A stretch of DNA of 6,385 bases, taken from NCBI GenBank assembly GCA_964405325.1, contig CAYONM010000211.1, forward strand, positions 1-6,385. The letters run 5' to 3'. The notes beneath the pieces were generated by a model, which saw only the letters and a program-made list of their open reading frames with translations, did not search any database and had not been told where the DNA came from. A program made the translations under genes and the position numbers. This document shows, in pieces, positions 1 to 6,236 of this stretch; within the stretch, counting starts at the first letter, position 1; every line of letters starts with the position of its first letter. The stretch is from CAYONM01 sp964405325. Its GTDB lineage: Bacteria; Planctomycetota; UBA11346.

Positions 1-1610
1 CCGCCGGCCTGTCCGCCCGGCAATTGCAAGAGGGCCTGGTGCAGGTTCAGACGACCGCCGCTGGCACAGGTGTCGGCGAAGGCCGGTTTCACGTCGACGC
101 TGGCCATGATGGCCTGCTTGAGCTGGCTGGCGCTGGTACCGGCCGGGGCGTGACCGGCGGCCAGGGCCAGGGCCCCGGTGACATGCGGCGCCGCCATGGA
201 GGTGCCGCTGAGCCAGGCCAGTTTCAGGTGCGGGTTCTCCCAGCTCAGCTTCGGATAGGCATTGAAGATCAGGTGCCCAGGAGCAAGCAGGTCGACGGCT
301 TCCGGATCGTAATTGGAGTGCTCCCAGAACTGGTCGTCATGATCGCTGGCACCGACGGTGATGATGCAGTCGAGATCGAAATTCGCCGGATACTGCGGCA
401 GCTCCGCCAGGGACCTGCCGTCGTTGCCAGCACTGGTGACCACCAGCATGCCGAGCTCGCCTTGGCGCTCGTAGGCCGCGCGCAAGGCGGTCAGATCGCC
501 AGTCTCCCAACTGCGAAAACCATAACTGTGATTGCTGGCGACGATGTTCACGCCGTTCTGACGCATCATGGCGAGGTAATCCAGGCTACGGATGGCGTCG
601 GAACTGCTGCCTTGGGCCACATCGCCCTCGCCGCCGCCGAAACACACGCCTAGCAGTCGCGCCTGCCAATCGACACCGACCACACCCAGCGGCTCCACTT
701 CGTTTTCCAGTCGACTCTCCTCGGCGCCGATGATACCGGCGACATGACTGCCATGGGGATGCCCGGTGAGATCGCCGTTGTTGCTGTAGAAATTGTAACC
801 GTGGATGTCATCCACGAAGCCGTTGCCGTCGTCATCGACGTCAGCCACCCGCTCGCCGGGATTCACCCAGATGCGATGTGCCAGATCTTCATGCTGGATA
901 TAGATGCCGGTATCGATCACCGCCACCACCACCTCTGGCGAACCGGTGGTGATGGCCCAGGCCTCCGGGGCATCGATGTCGGCGTCTTCTGTGCCGATGT
1001 AGTCCGGATCCCCTTCGTCGGAGAGGTCCTGTCCCGTGTTGTGCAGGCCCCACTGATAGAGGAAGCGACGGTCGAGCGGGATGTTCTGGTCGGCGGTGAA
1101 ACGCGCCAGCAGGTCCCGATCGACATCGCGGATCCACTGCGCTTGCCCGAGCAGCGCCGCCTGCAGGCGCTCCATGGTCCGGGGGTCGCTACCATCGAAG
1201 GCGATCCGATACAGATCCGGTCGGATCGGCGGTTGCTCCAGACGCGCCCCGTGCTGCCGGAGCCAGCGGCTGAGGCCGGCCCGATCGGCCTGCGGCTGCA
1301 GCTGCACGATCAGGCGGTCGGCCAGCAATTCGACCGCGCGCGGCTCGCCGCCGCCCTGCAGGGGCTGGCGCTGCTCGATGCGCACCTGGCGATGTTTATT
1401 GGCCTGGCGCTCCACCACCCAGATGTCCTCGCGCTGGTCGCCCAGCTGTCGGGCGTGTTGACTGATGATGCGATCGCCGGCCAGCAACAGCTGGCAGACC
1501 GGCGGCTCGCTGGTGGCCGGCGACAGGGGTCGGGCCGTGGCTCGTTGTGCTGCGTACCATGAGGTGAGTACGACCACAGCGATAATGGCGAGCACGACGA
1601 AGCTACGCAT
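1..1610 (-). CDS. Exported S8 (subtilisin-family) serine protease, 3' end outside window
   Basis: The minus-strand frame is open from the ATG at 1610 to the left edge (536 codons, no stop). Residues 3-17 are a hydrophobic stretch after MRS, acting as a signal peptide (possible cleavage after the ATA at 24-26) or an anchor. A prodomain-like part follows, with a strand reading DRLIVQLQPQAD. QWGLHNTGQ at 186-194 is the typical lead-in to an S8 catalytic domain. The triad is D233 (VAVIDTGI), H286 (HGSHVAGIIGA) and S471 (GTSMAAPHV), with oxyanion-hole N396 (TSAGND). DVDDDGNGFVDD at 257-268 is an Asp-rich, calcium-type loop. GGRLNLHQALL after the serine is the usual end of the catalytic core, so the missing part is C-terminal. 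The family hydrolyses peptide bonds; here it should act in the envelope or outside the cell, and the substrate is unknown. An in-frame ATG at 1679 is possible but lacks the good ribosome site found before 1610. Confidence 0.95.
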   Translation of the reverse strand, partial: MRSFVVLAIIAVVVLTSWYAAQRATARPLSPATSEPPVCQLLLAGDRIISQHARQLGDQREDIWVVERQANKHRQVRIEQRQPLQGGGEPRAVELLADRLIVQLQPQADRAGLSRWLRQHGARLEQPPIRPDLYRIAFDGSDPRTMERLQAALLGQAQWIRDVDRDLLARFTADQNIPLDRRFLYQWGLHNTGQDLSDEGDPDYIGTEDADIDAPEAWAITTGSPEVVVAVIDTGIYIQHEDLAHRIWVNPGERVADVDDDGNGFVDDIHGYNFYSNNGDLTGHPHGSHVAGIIGAEESRLENEVEPLGVVGVDWQARLLGVCFGGGEGDVAQGSSSDAIRSLDYLAMMRQNGVNIVASNHSYGFRSWETGDLTALRAAYERQGELGMLVVTSAGNDGRSLAELPQYPANFDLDCIITVGASDHDDQFWEHSNYDPEAVDLLAPGHLIFNAYPKLSWENPHLKLAWLSGTSMAAPHVTGALALAAGHAPAGTSASQLKQAIMASVDVKPAFADTCASGGRLNLHQALLQLPGGQAG

Positions 1611-1616
1611 GGCAGT

Positions 1617-1622
1617 TCTCCT
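1617..1622 (-). promoter_or_regulatory. Ribosome binding site of the S8 protease
   Basis: The minus strand reads AGGAGA here, with seven bases between AGGAG and the ATG at 1610. It decides between this start and the in-frame ATG 23 codons upstream. The context ATCAGGAGA is identical to that of the delta-60 gene further right. Confidence 0.75.
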
Positions 1623-1650
1623 GATGAACAAGGCGGCACTCTGGCCCGGA

Positions 1651-1800
1651 GTCCTCATGAGGGTCGTCGCGAAAGTCATAGCGTGCTGTCCGTACAGGGC
1701 TCACGACGCGGATCGCCGCCGCGCTACGTGAAGATCCGCCGACCGGGCGACATGCTGTAATGACAGTGCTTTTGCGGCTTTGTCGCAGGGTCCTCATGAG
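1651..1800. repeat. Two copies of an 11-bp direct repeat with palindromic core
   Basis: GTCCTCATGAG occurs exactly at 1651-1661 and 1790-1800, 139 bp apart, upstream of the protease start. The left copy extends to the perfect 10-bp palindrome CCTCATGAGG (1653-1662). A paired operator is one reading; chance is another. Confidence 0.35.
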
Positions 1801-1856
1801 AAAGGGCGAACTAGATGGGTTTATCCTGCCATGCAGCAGCGTCGATGCCATGCGCG

Positions 1857-1870
1857 CATCAGATCTGATG
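1857..1870. repeat. Perfect 14-bp palindrome
   Basis: CATCAGATCTGATG is a perfect inverted repeat without a loop, about 250 bp upstream of the protease start. Its shape suits a dimeric regulator site, but no regulator gene is present and the function is unknown. Confidence 0.35.
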
Positions 1871-1925
1871 GCGAGCATAGTGCCACACCGGCCGGCTTCT
1901 CGGGGGAACGACTGCCGTCGGCTTG

Positions 1926-1960
1926 GTTTGCCGGGCAGTGCGGGTCGATGCCCGGCAAAC
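1926..1960. repeat. 12-bp-stem hairpin, REP-like or a structural palindrome
   Basis: GTTTGCCGGGCA (1926-1937) and TGCCCGGCAAAC (1949-1960) are perfect reverse complements around an 11-base loop. No T-tract follows on either strand, so this is not an ordinary intrinsic terminator. Compact GC-rich stems between genes are typical of REP-type palindromes in gammaproteobacteria, but no second copy of this stem occurs in the window. It ends where the Ig-like relic begins. Confidence 0.6.
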
Positions 1961-2239
1961 GCGCTGCCCATCGTCCGCAGTTCCGTTCACCCCAGCCAAC
2001 GCAACACCTCTCTCAACAGCTCCCAACAGCAGGAAGGCCAGGGCTGCCGCGACGGCAGCATCGTCGCGGTGGCTTGCCTGCTGAACGGCACGGAACCGGG
2101 CCAGGCCACCGAGGAGCCATGGACCCACAGTACGACAACGGCCTCACTGAGCGGCACCGTCACTCTGCAGGCGCGGGCCATGGACGACGATGGTCGCTGG
2201 TCTCTGTCGCAAGGCATGCAGCTACGCATCAGCGAGCTC
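1958..2239 (+). pseudogene. Relic of a bacterial Ig-like domain (Big_7-like), frameshifted
   Basis: The plus strand keeps the trace of one bacterial Ig-like domain from a surface or secreted protein. From 2051 one frame reads RDGSIVAVACLLNGTEPG, then TVTLQARAMDDDGRWSLSQG and LRIS, ending near 2239. This fits the Big_7-type pattern 'DGSI..V.FL.NG...G..T..P......G..TL.ARA.D..G....S....I'. The expected N-terminal strand lies in two frames: NALPIV at 1958-1975 in the main frame, and VPFTPANATPLSTAPN at about 1980-2027 in another, matching the usual 'N.PP.V..T.PANG....AP'. At least two frame changes and the lack of a start, a parent gene or further domains argue for a decayed fragment. What I see is the motif order; the family assignment is from memory of its consensus, without a profile search. 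Confidence 0.55.
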
Positions 2240-2250
2240 GGCCATCGTCC

Positions 2251-2304
2251 AAGGTGGGCCAGCCCACAACCCAAGGGTTCGATTCTAGTGGCCTGGCCCA
2301 CCTT
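2251..2304. repeat. 12-bp inverted repeat enclosing two smaller hairpins
   Basis: AAGGTGGGCCAG (2251-2262) and CTGGCCCACCTT (2293-2304) are perfect reverse complements. Inside the left half are two alternative hairpins: GTGGGC/GCCCAC (2254-2267) and AACCC/GGGTT (2268-2279). The nesting resembles a REP/BIME-type cluster or the remains of mobile-element ends. No coding sense is apparent. Confidence 0.55.
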
Positions 2305-2321
2305 CTGCTCTTTGCGTCTCA

Positions 2322-2337
2322 GGGCTCCTAGGAGCCC
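2322..2337. repeat. Perfect 16-bp palindrome
   Basis: GGGCTCCTAGGAGCCC is a perfect palindrome without a loop, lying directly against the left arm of the next inverted repeat. It is not followed by a T-tract on either strand. Confidence 0.55.
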
Positions 2338-2438
2338 GTCCCTCAAGACCGAAAACTACTTGCTTCTACCGGCTGTATGGAACTGGACTTACAGAGGGGT
2401 ATCTTCGAGTTAATGGTAGTTCTGCGGCCTTGAGGGAC
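2338..2438. repeat. Imperfect 22-23-bp inverted repeat around the relic's stop codon
   Basis: The left arm starts GTCCCTCAAGACCG (2338-2351) and continues AAAACTAC. The reverse complement of the right arm (2438 leftwards) reads GTCCCTCAAGGCCG then CAGAACTAC. They differ by about two substitutions and one inserted base. The right arm forms the last codons (about DSPSRPQNY) of the oxidoreductase relic, so the left arm is an inverted partial copy of that 3' end, or both are ends of a roughly 100-bp element. No target-site duplication is visible outside the arms. Confidence 0.5.
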
Positions 2439-2735
2439 TATCAGCCGCCGCGGAGTCGATTACCGCGGCGGTGATGCGCATACCGCGTACACCGTCGGCA
2501 AGACCGGGAATATCCAGATCCTCGGGCGAAGCGTGCGTCGATGCTGGCGAAGGCCTCCAGATAGCCCTCGGGATGGCCCTCTGGCAAACGGGTGGCGGCA
2601 GATCCTTGTCGAAAAAACGGCCGCTGCGCCTGATCTCCATGGGCCGATAACGCCGATTGACAGCCAGGTTGTCTGGCTCCATCGGCCGGCATGCTCGCGC
2701 CAGATGCGCAGGCGTCTCTCCTGCTCATGCCTCAC
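2410..2735 (-). pseudogene. Relic of the C-terminus of a Gfo/Idh/MocA-family oxidoreductase
   Basis: Three minus-strand pieces join into a recognisable C-terminus of the NAD(P)-dependent Gfo/Idh/MocA sugar-oxidoreductase family. Frame A (from about 2682) reads EPDNLAVNRRYRPMEI and FFDKDLPP. Frame B (about 2596-2522) reads ATRLPEGHPEGYLEAFASID, the family's 'R.P.GHPEGY.EAFA' signature. Frame A resumes (2523-2410) with LDIPGLADGVRGMRITAAVI, matching 'D.P...DG.RGM.F..AV..S', and stops with TAA. A further frame upstream (2735-2673) has LRIWREHAGRWSQ, like the 'Y G..G...W.Q' strand, but this piece is less sure. About 100 of the usual 350-400 residues survive; the Rossmann NAD-binding part and catalytic EKP motif are absent, and residues seem deleted between FARG and EDLD. 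Family members oxidise or reduce sugars and inositols, but this copy cannot work. Confidence 0.75.
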
Positions 2736-2766
2736 ATCCTCTGGGTCCCGATCCAGGCTTGTGAGG
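2730..2766 (-). terminator. Candidate 3' stem-loop after the delta-60 gene
   Basis: Nine bases after the TGA of the delta-60 gene the minus strand reads CCTCACA (2766-2760), with TGTGAGG at 2736-2730. Inside, CCTGG and CCAGAGG can extend the stem. The position suits transcript end or 3' protection, but no T-run follows, so rho-independent termination is unproven. It overlaps the 5' edge of the oxidoreductase relic. Confidence 0.4.
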
Positions 2767-2775
2767 GGATCTCCG

Positions 2776-5700
2776 TCAGCCCTTGCCCTGGATGGGCATC
2801 AGGCCGATCCGCACATCGAGGATGCGATCGTTTAGGCGTATGATCTCGGCTCCCTGCTCGTGCACGACATCGGCTTCCGGCCGATCCGGGTTGGCCTGGT
2901 AGGGCAACACCTCGTCCTCGCCATCGCGCAGCAGCAGACGGACACGACGGGGGACCGGCGGCGCGGCGCTGGTCGTGCCGCTGATGATGATCGACAGGCT
3001 GCCCTCGTCGCTGTCGTTGCTGGTCAGCTGCAGGCGGGCCTCGTAGTCGCCCGCGGCGACCGCGGCGATCGTCAGCCGCCAAACACTGCTGGTGTCCGGC
3101 GCCAGGGCGCCGGGAAGGGTATCGCTCTGGATCAAGCAATTCGTTTCCTCGACAACCGTGATGCCATTAACGATCAGGTTGGCATCGCCCGTGTTCGCAA
3201 CCACCAGCTCGACGACGGCGGCGCTGCCGCCTAGGTGCAGAATCGGACCGTCGATGCGATCACCATCCTGCAGCGATTGCGCGGCGTGGGTGAGCAGCAA
3301 TTCCGGGTGTCCGCCGGGATCGTCCGGTTGCGCATCGATGGTGACATTGACAACAACGCTGTCGCTCAGCAAGCCATCGGAGACCAGCACCGTGAAGCGA
3401 TCGACGCCGTTGTAGTCGGCGTCGGGCTGGTAGCTGATCGCTTGGCTGGCGCCAACACCGCTGCCGACGGCGGCGCTGCCGTGCTCCGGTGTGACGGCGA
3501 TGGCCCAGGTGAGCTGGTCGGCATCGGCATCGCTCGCATCCAGGCTCAGGCTGAAGGCGGTCGGGCTGCCGTCCTCATCCATGACCACGTGCACGGAATC
3601 GCCCTGGGCGATGACCGGGGCCTGACCGCTGACGCTGCCCAGCAGCAGACGGGCCAGACTCAGGTCGCGGGCGCCGTGGCCGCCGAGATAGGCATAGGTG
3701 CCATCGCTCACCACGCCGGCAGCGGCCTGCAGCAATTGGCTGTGATAGCTGGTTCCGCCATTCTGCCCGAATCCGGCCACCGGCTCGCCGGCGGCATCCA
3801 GATGCATCACGACCGCGGTCTCGGGCATGTCGCTGCGCTGGATGTTGCTGGCGGTGCCGGCGACCAGGAAGCCATCGCCGTGGCGGCAGACATCCCAGGC
3901 GCGATCGGCGGCGCCATCGTCCACATCCAGCAGTGCCTTGCCATCGTCACCGAAAGCACTGTCGATGTGATCATCCGAACCCAGCATCACCGCCGCCAAG
4001 CGGCCCTGCCGTGCCTGATCATCCGCTGCTCCCACCACCAGCACCCGGTCGTCCTCGAGCACCAGACAGTCACGAGCGCTGGTGTCCCAATTGCTGGACG
4101 ATAGCTCCGGCATCAGAATGAAGCCATCGCTGCCGAAGCCGGTATCGTGCTGGCCCTCGGCGGTGATGCGCATCAGCAGGAACGCGCTGCGCGAGGAGGG
4201 ACCGCCTTCGCCGACACAGATCAGCGAGTCGTCGGAACGCACCGCCACGGCGTGGAGCTGCTCCTTGTGGGAGAAGGCCCCAGGCTTGCTGTCGATGTGG
4301 ACATCGTCGAAATCCGCATCGGGGCTGCCGTCGGCACGCAGGCGCGTGACCAGCAGGTCGCGGTTGTTGACATTGTCGGCATTGGCGCGGCTGCCCACCA
4401 CGAGAATCCGTCCCTGGTTGTCCTGACCGAGGCCGTTGTAGGACCCCTCGGTCAGGCTGGCGACGCCCTGATCACCAAAAGCGGGATCCAGGTTGCCGTA
4501 GCGGTCGAGACGGAGCACCTGCCTGGTATTGGTGAGTACCAGCAGCTTGCCATTGGCCTGGAGCAGGGCGTCCCGGGCCGCAGCATCGACCTCCGGCCAC
4601 AGATAACGGCCATCGCCGGCCCAGGTGGTATCGGCGCGACCATCGGGCAGGCGACGGATCACGGCGATCCGCGACTGCTGGCCGATGCTGGCGGAACCGA
4701 CCAGTAGGAGCGCGCCATCGGCCTGACGCAGCAGAGCCGTCGCGCGATCGCTGCTGGTGGTGGTCGCAGCCAAGGCGACCACCCCGTCGTCGCCCCAAGC
4801 GGTATCGGGGTCACCGCCTGCATCCAGGCCAGCGACCCAGATCTTCTGCGGCTGGTTGGTCGCAGGCGAGAATGACCCGACCAGGAGCGTGCGTCCATCA
4901 GCCATGGCGCCCCCCGCCAGACTGCCAGCATCGAAATAGACGCGGCCGTTCTGGCCGAAGTCGGGATCGGCGCTGCCATCGGCCAGGACCCGCAGCGCCG
5001 CGGGCACCATCCCCCCGTCCGCGGCCGCGGTGCCCAGCAGGACCACCGGGCCATCCGCCTGGGGATGGAGCGACCGTCCCATAGCCTGCCCGCCGAGGTA
5101 GTGCTTCACGACCCCATTGCTGCCGAAGCCGGCATCCAGGACGCCGGAGGCGTCCAGTTTGGCGATCCCGAAGGCGGTCTCCTTCTTGCCAGAATCCCAG
5201 CTGAGTCCGGTCCAGAAGATGCTGCCATCCGCAGCACAGGCGAGATCGCCAGTGCCTGCAACCTTTCCGGCGCTCGCCTGGAATTCGCTGACGCCCGCGT
5301 CTGCGAAACTGGTGTCACGATCGCCGTCAGCGCTCAGACGCAGGACAAAGGACGACCGGCTCTTGAATTGTCCACCGATCAGGATCCGCCCCTCGGCATC
5401 GATCGCCAGACCACTGGGATAATCCGAACCGCCGAGATCGTCGGTCCAGACGCCCGCGCTTGCGAAACTGTCATCAATGACGCCACCGCTGGTGTAACGC
5501 AGCACCACCGGATCGCTATCGCCCGAGGCACGGCCTTCACCCAGGACGATGGCGCGATCGGCGGCATCCACCGCGATCGCAATCGGGCCTTCGTAATCGC
5601 CGTGCAGATCGTGGATCAAGCGGCCCTGATCGGCGAAGCTGGTATCGATGGCGCCATCGCTGCCGAGCCGCGCCAGACCGTAGTCGCTATCGAAACCGGT

Positions 5701-6081
5701 CTGGGCAGCAATGCGGGCCGTCACCAACACCCGGCCCTGGCTGTCGATCGCCAAGGCGACAGCCAGGGCGTCTTCGCCGACGAAATCGATCGCCTGCCAG
5801 CCGTCGCCTGAAAAAGAGGTATCCAGGGCACCATCGCTGAGCAGGCGGAAGACCACCGGCATCGAGCGGCCGCCGATGTCGGCATTGCCCAGAACCAGCA
5901 TCCTGCCGTCGCCCTGAGCGACAGCATCGCTTCCCCTGGACAGGGCGGGGCCGATCCAGGCGTCGATGGGGTACACGCCCTGATCCCCGAAGCTGGAATC
6001 GAGCTCGCCCTGGGCCGCCGCAAGCGCGTGCATGCCCAACAGACTCCAGCACAGACACGGGATGAGGTGCGATATCGGCAT
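2776..6081 (-). CDS. Exported delta-60 repeat protein with Ig/cadherin-like C-terminal domains
   Basis: This 1101-residue protein starts at the ATG at 6081, chosen for its AGGAG site and signal peptide; the frame is open to 6237 but that part overlaps repeats. Residues 1-23 form a hydrophobic export signal (LIPCLCWSLLGMHALAAA). From 28 to 775 the motif D-x-x-F-G/A-x-x-G recurs 14 times (at 28, 87, 146, 203, 256, 316, 372, 426, 484, 532, 588, 646, 707 and 768), spaced 48-61 residues, each with a 'DGRILV.G' strand between: the delta-60 repeat, thought to build beta-propellers. Copies 8 and 9 have W for F; copy 11 (DADFDD) lacks the final Gly; copy 14 lacks the Asp. Residues 821-917 are a cadherin/Ig-like domain (DEDG, YNGVDRFTVLVSDG). 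Residues 925-1037 resemble HYDIN/choice-of-anchor-D folds (VVANTGDANLIVNGI, TSNDSDE). The charged tail (1040-1101) shows no LPXTG, PEP-CTERM or membrane anchor. The role is probably extracellular binding or a structural one; no catalytic site is visible. Confidence 0.9.
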   Translation of the reverse strand: MPISHLIPCLCWSLLGMHALAAAQGELDSSFGDQGVYPIDAWIGPALSRGSDAVAQGDGRMLVLGNADIGGRSMPVVFRLLSDGALDTSFSGDGWQAIDFVGEDALAVALAIDSQGRVLVTARIAAQTGFDSDYGLARLGSDGAIDTSFADQGRLIHDLHGDYEGPIAIAVDAADRAIVLGEGRASGDSDPVVLRYTSGGVIDDSFASAGVWTDDLGGSDYPSGLAIDAEGRILIGGQFKSRSSFVLRLSADGDRDTSFADAGVSEFQASAGKVAGTGDLACAADGSIFWTGLSWDSGKKETAFGIAKLDASGVLDAGFGSNGVVKHYLGGQAMGRSLHPQADGPVVLLGTAAADGGMVPAALRVLADGSADPDFGQNGRVYFDAGSLAGGAMADGRTLLVGSFSPATNQPQKIWVAGLDAGGDPDTAWGDDGVVALAATTTSSDRATALLRQADGALLLVGSASIGQQSRIAVIRRLPDGRADTTWAGDGRYLWPEVDAAARDALLQANGKLLVLTNTRQVLRLDRYGNLDPAFGDQGVASLTEGSYNGLGQDNQGRILVVGSRANADNVNNRDLLVTRLRADGSPDADFDDVHIDSKPGAFSHKEQLHAVAVRSDDSLICVGEGGPSSRSAFLLMRITAEGQHDTGFGSDGFILMPELSSSNWDTSARDCLVLEDDRVLVVGAADDQARQGRLAAVMLGSDDHIDSAFGDDGKALLDVDDGAADRAWDVCRHGDGFLVAGTASNIQRSDMPETAVVMHLDAAGEPVAGFGQNGGTSYHSQLLQAAAGVVSDGTYAYLGGHGARDLSLARLLLGSVSGQAPVIAQGDSVHVVMDEDGSPTAFSLSLDASDADADQLTWAIAVTPEHGSAAVGSGVGASQAISYQPDADYNGVDRFTVLVSDGLLSDSVVVNVTIDAQPDDPGGHPELLLTHAAQSLQDGDRIDGPILHLGGSAAVVELVVANTGDANLIVNGITVVEETNCLIQSDTLPGALAPDTSSVWRLTIAAVAAGDYEARLQLTSNDSDEGSLSIIISGTTSAAPPVPRRVRLLLRDGEDEVLPYQANPDRPEADVVHEQGAEIIRLNDRILDVRIGLMPIQGKG

Positions 6082-6088
6082 GATTGGT

Positions 6089-6093
6089 CTCCT
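6089..6093 (-). promoter_or_regulatory. Ribosome binding site of the delta-60 gene
   Basis: AGGAG on the minus strand lies seven bases before the ATG at 6081. It fixes the start and rules against the longer frame reaching 6237. The nine-base context ATCAGGAGA is identical to that of the protease gene. Confidence 0.8.
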
Positions 6094-6107
6094 GATCGGC
6101 GACGTAT

Positions 6108-6137
6108 AGTCTAAGGCGACCTGTCGGCTAAACGCAA
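6108..6137 (-). promoter_or_regulatory. Possible sigma-70-type promoter of the delta-60 gene
   Basis: On the minus strand TTGCGT (6137-6132) is followed after 18 bases by TAGACT (6113-6108), placing a transcript start about 20 bases upstream of the ATG. Each box keeps only part of the consensus, so the call is weak; it is the best pair I found between the gene and the duplicated segment. Confidence 0.3.
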
Positions 6138-6236
6138 CCAGACAGTGAGTATTCCTCAACCCATGTGTGACACCGTTCGACTCCTGCCCAACAGACTCCA
6201 GCACAGACACGGGATGAGGTGCGATATCGGCACGCA

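Larger units (their letters stand above)
1611..1957. other. Leader/intergenic region upstream of the protease, no recognisable gene
   Basis: No frame here gives a protein I recognise, and the open frames on both strands look like by-products of high GC. The stretch must carry the protease promoter, but I see no convincing -35/-10 pair reading leftwards. Visible structure: an 11-bp direct repeat GTCCTCATGAG at 1651-1661 and 1790-1800, whose core CTCATGAG is palindromic, and a perfect 14-bp palindrome CATCAGATCTGATG at 1857-1870. Either could be a protein binding site, but nothing ties them to a known regulator. Confidence 0.5.
6033..6232. repeat. 48-bp exact direct repeat: signal-peptide segment duplicated upstream
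   Basis: Bases 6033-6080 recur exactly at 6185-6232, 152 bp apart. The first copy encodes residues 2-16 of the delta-60 protein (PISHLIPCLCWSLLG) plus the TG of its ATG. In the second copy the ATG is a GTG, no Shine-Dalgarno site precedes it, and the frame stops about ten codons after the repeat. The second copy is therefore a silent fragment, either a truncated tandem duplication of the gene's 5' end or what remains of a lost paralogue. Confidence 0.9.

Noticed and set aside
24..653. Plus-strand open frames opposite the protease gene (also 744-1562)
   Set aside because: They lie over the S8 catalytic core, whose triad and motifs are unmistakable on the minus strand, and show no signature of their own.
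2250..2305. Possible tRNA, because of GGGTTCGATTC resembling a T-arm
   Set aside because: The flanking bases do not form a T-stem and no acceptor, D or anticodon arms can be drawn; the local inverted repeats pair differently.
1760..2413. Intact 217-codon plus-strand gene
   Set aside because: Only the Ig-like part (from about 2051) looks like protein. Its expected first strand is in another frame, no ribosome site precedes the start, and the end reads through palindromes. It is better described as a relic.
3235..4104. Long plus-strand open frame (289 codons) opposite the delta-60 gene, with similar ones at 4147-4707 and 5065-5811
   Set aside because: They are antisense to a clear protein with regular repeats. 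Their translations are rich in Ala, Gly, Ile and Val, mirror the repeat motifs and match no family I know. High GC explains their length.
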